Below are positions 13,655 through 14,089 of a DNA stretch of 14,089 nt, one piece after another; the first letter of the stretch is position 1; each line of letters begins with the position of its first letter. This DNA comes from Chloroflexi bacterium RBG_16_48_8 (lineage in GTDB: Bacteria > Chloroflexota > Anaerolineae > Anaerolineales > E44-bin32), in NCBI GenBank assembly GCA_001795115.1, contig MGNI01000091.1, positions 5,216 through 19,304 of the forward strand. The letters run 5' to 3'. A model generated the notes under the pieces. It was not told the DNA's origin. It ran no database searches and saw only the letters and a program-made list of their open reading frames with translations. Both the position numbers and the translations under genes were made by a program.

Positions 13655-14089
13655 TTAAAATCCTTCTAATTTGGAAAGATCTGCAACACCATCTGCAAGA
13701 TGAACAACTTGGGTCAAGAGTCCTAACCTATTATTGCGAAGGGATGGATCTTCATCCATAACAAGGACTTCATCAAAGAACACTGTAATATGAGGTACAA
13801 GAGGCTCAAAGACTTGAAAGAAATGCTCAACTGAACCCGGTGGTCTCTGGATACCTTGAGCTTTAAGGATGGCCTCATAGAGCCTCTTTTCTGCCCTCTC
13901 AACGAAGAGATCAGCATCAACAGATAGTACTTCATCTTGTCCTCTAACAATCCTTACACAGCGAGCATAGGCTTGAAGGATTTTAGGCCATTCTTCTTCC
14001 TGGGTTTTTACCTGAAGTTGATCAATCGCTTTGGCTGCGCCTGCAGGATTATGAGCCTGCTCCTCCAAGACAGCATCAATCACATCGTA
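13655..14089 (-). CDS. glyS: Glycyl-tRNA synthetase beta subunit, C-terminal part (cut by window edge)
   Basis: The last 144 codons of a gene entering from beyond 14089. The readable part begins YDVIDAVLEEQAHNPAGAAK and ends FFDEVLVMDEDPSLRNNRLG, then LLTQVVHLADGVADLSKLEGF. This is the DALR anticodon-binding domain that ends the beta subunit of the bacterial alpha2beta2 glycyl-tRNA synthetase; the closing F-F-D-x-V-x-V-M-x-x-D and A-D-x-S-K-L motif is highly characteristic. The enzyme charges tRNA-Gly with glycine in the cytoplasm. Only the C-terminus is seen, so a separate GlyS cannot be told from a fused GlyQS protein. A glyS-dnaG-sigma order also occurs in Firmicutes, so the neighbourhood is an old one. 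Confidence 0.9.
   Translation of the reverse strand, partial: YDVIDAVLEEQAHNPAGAAKAIDQLQVKTQEEEWPKILQAYARCVRIVRGQDEVLSVDADLFVERAEKRLYEAILKAQGIQRPPGSVEHFFQVFEPLVPHITVFFDEVLVMDEDPSLRNNRLGLLTQVVHLADGVADLSKLEGF

Noticed and set aside
1..14089. CRISPR array, tRNA, rRNA, toxin-antitoxin or defence genes
   Set aside because: No regularly spaced repeats, no tRNA-like cloverleaf and no small paired frames with recognisable domains were seen; all convincing genes are housekeeping or respiratory.

Overview
Every convincing gene in this window lies on the minus strand, so the genes read from high to low coordinates. They are: the 3' end of glyS (glycyl-tRNA synthetase beta subunit), dnaG (primase), rpoD (primary sigma factor), and then respiratory complex I in canonical order, nuoA-B-C-D-E-F-G-H-I-J plus the first 37 codons of nuoK. 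The window cuts through glyS on the right and nuoK on the left. No tRNA, rRNA or CRISPR array was seen.

The organism is a bacterium of moderate GC with a 14-subunit-type, NADH-oxidising complex I. NuoE, NuoF and NuoG are all present, and NuoG carries the extra N7 cluster cysteines. I favour the Chloroflexota (Anaerolineae-like), judging by the style of NuoB, the DnaG zinc ribbon (CFGAC rather than CFGC) and the primary sigma factor, which has an acidic N-terminus and an insertion before the IAQEP motif. This is inferred from memory of these families and was not searched.

Region by region: (1) 13655-14089, glyS tail, followed by a hairpin that may be its terminator. (2) 13356-13654, a leader with a plausible sigma70-type promoter for dnaG and two inverted repeats. 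(3) 9804-13355, dnaG and rpoD, 15 bp apart and surely co-transcribed: replication primase plus housekeeping sigma, without rpsU. (4) 9372-9803, a 432-bp gap holding the 3' remnant of an IS4-family transposase gene on the plus strand, which abuts the rpoD stop codon, and a strong promoter for the nuo operon with a 10-bp perfect palindrome in its spacer. (5) 1-9371, nuoA to nuoK. Most junctions are overlaps or gaps of a few bases. The exceptions are nuoB-C (66 bp), nuoD-E (109 bp, with two palindromes and a -35-like hexamer) and nuoI-J (156 bp, with short degenerate repeats).

Together the nuo genes build the proton-pumping NADH:quinone oxidoreductase. NuoE, F and G oxidise NADH and start the Fe-S chain; NuoB, C, D and I carry electrons to quinone; NuoA, H, J and K are the membrane subunits seen here. 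nuoL, M and N presumably follow beyond position 1. I see no new defence, biosynthetic or mobile system. The points most worth a second look are the break in the operon before nuoE, the transposase relic, the two promoter-linked palindromes and the lineage-type insertions in RpoD and DnaG.
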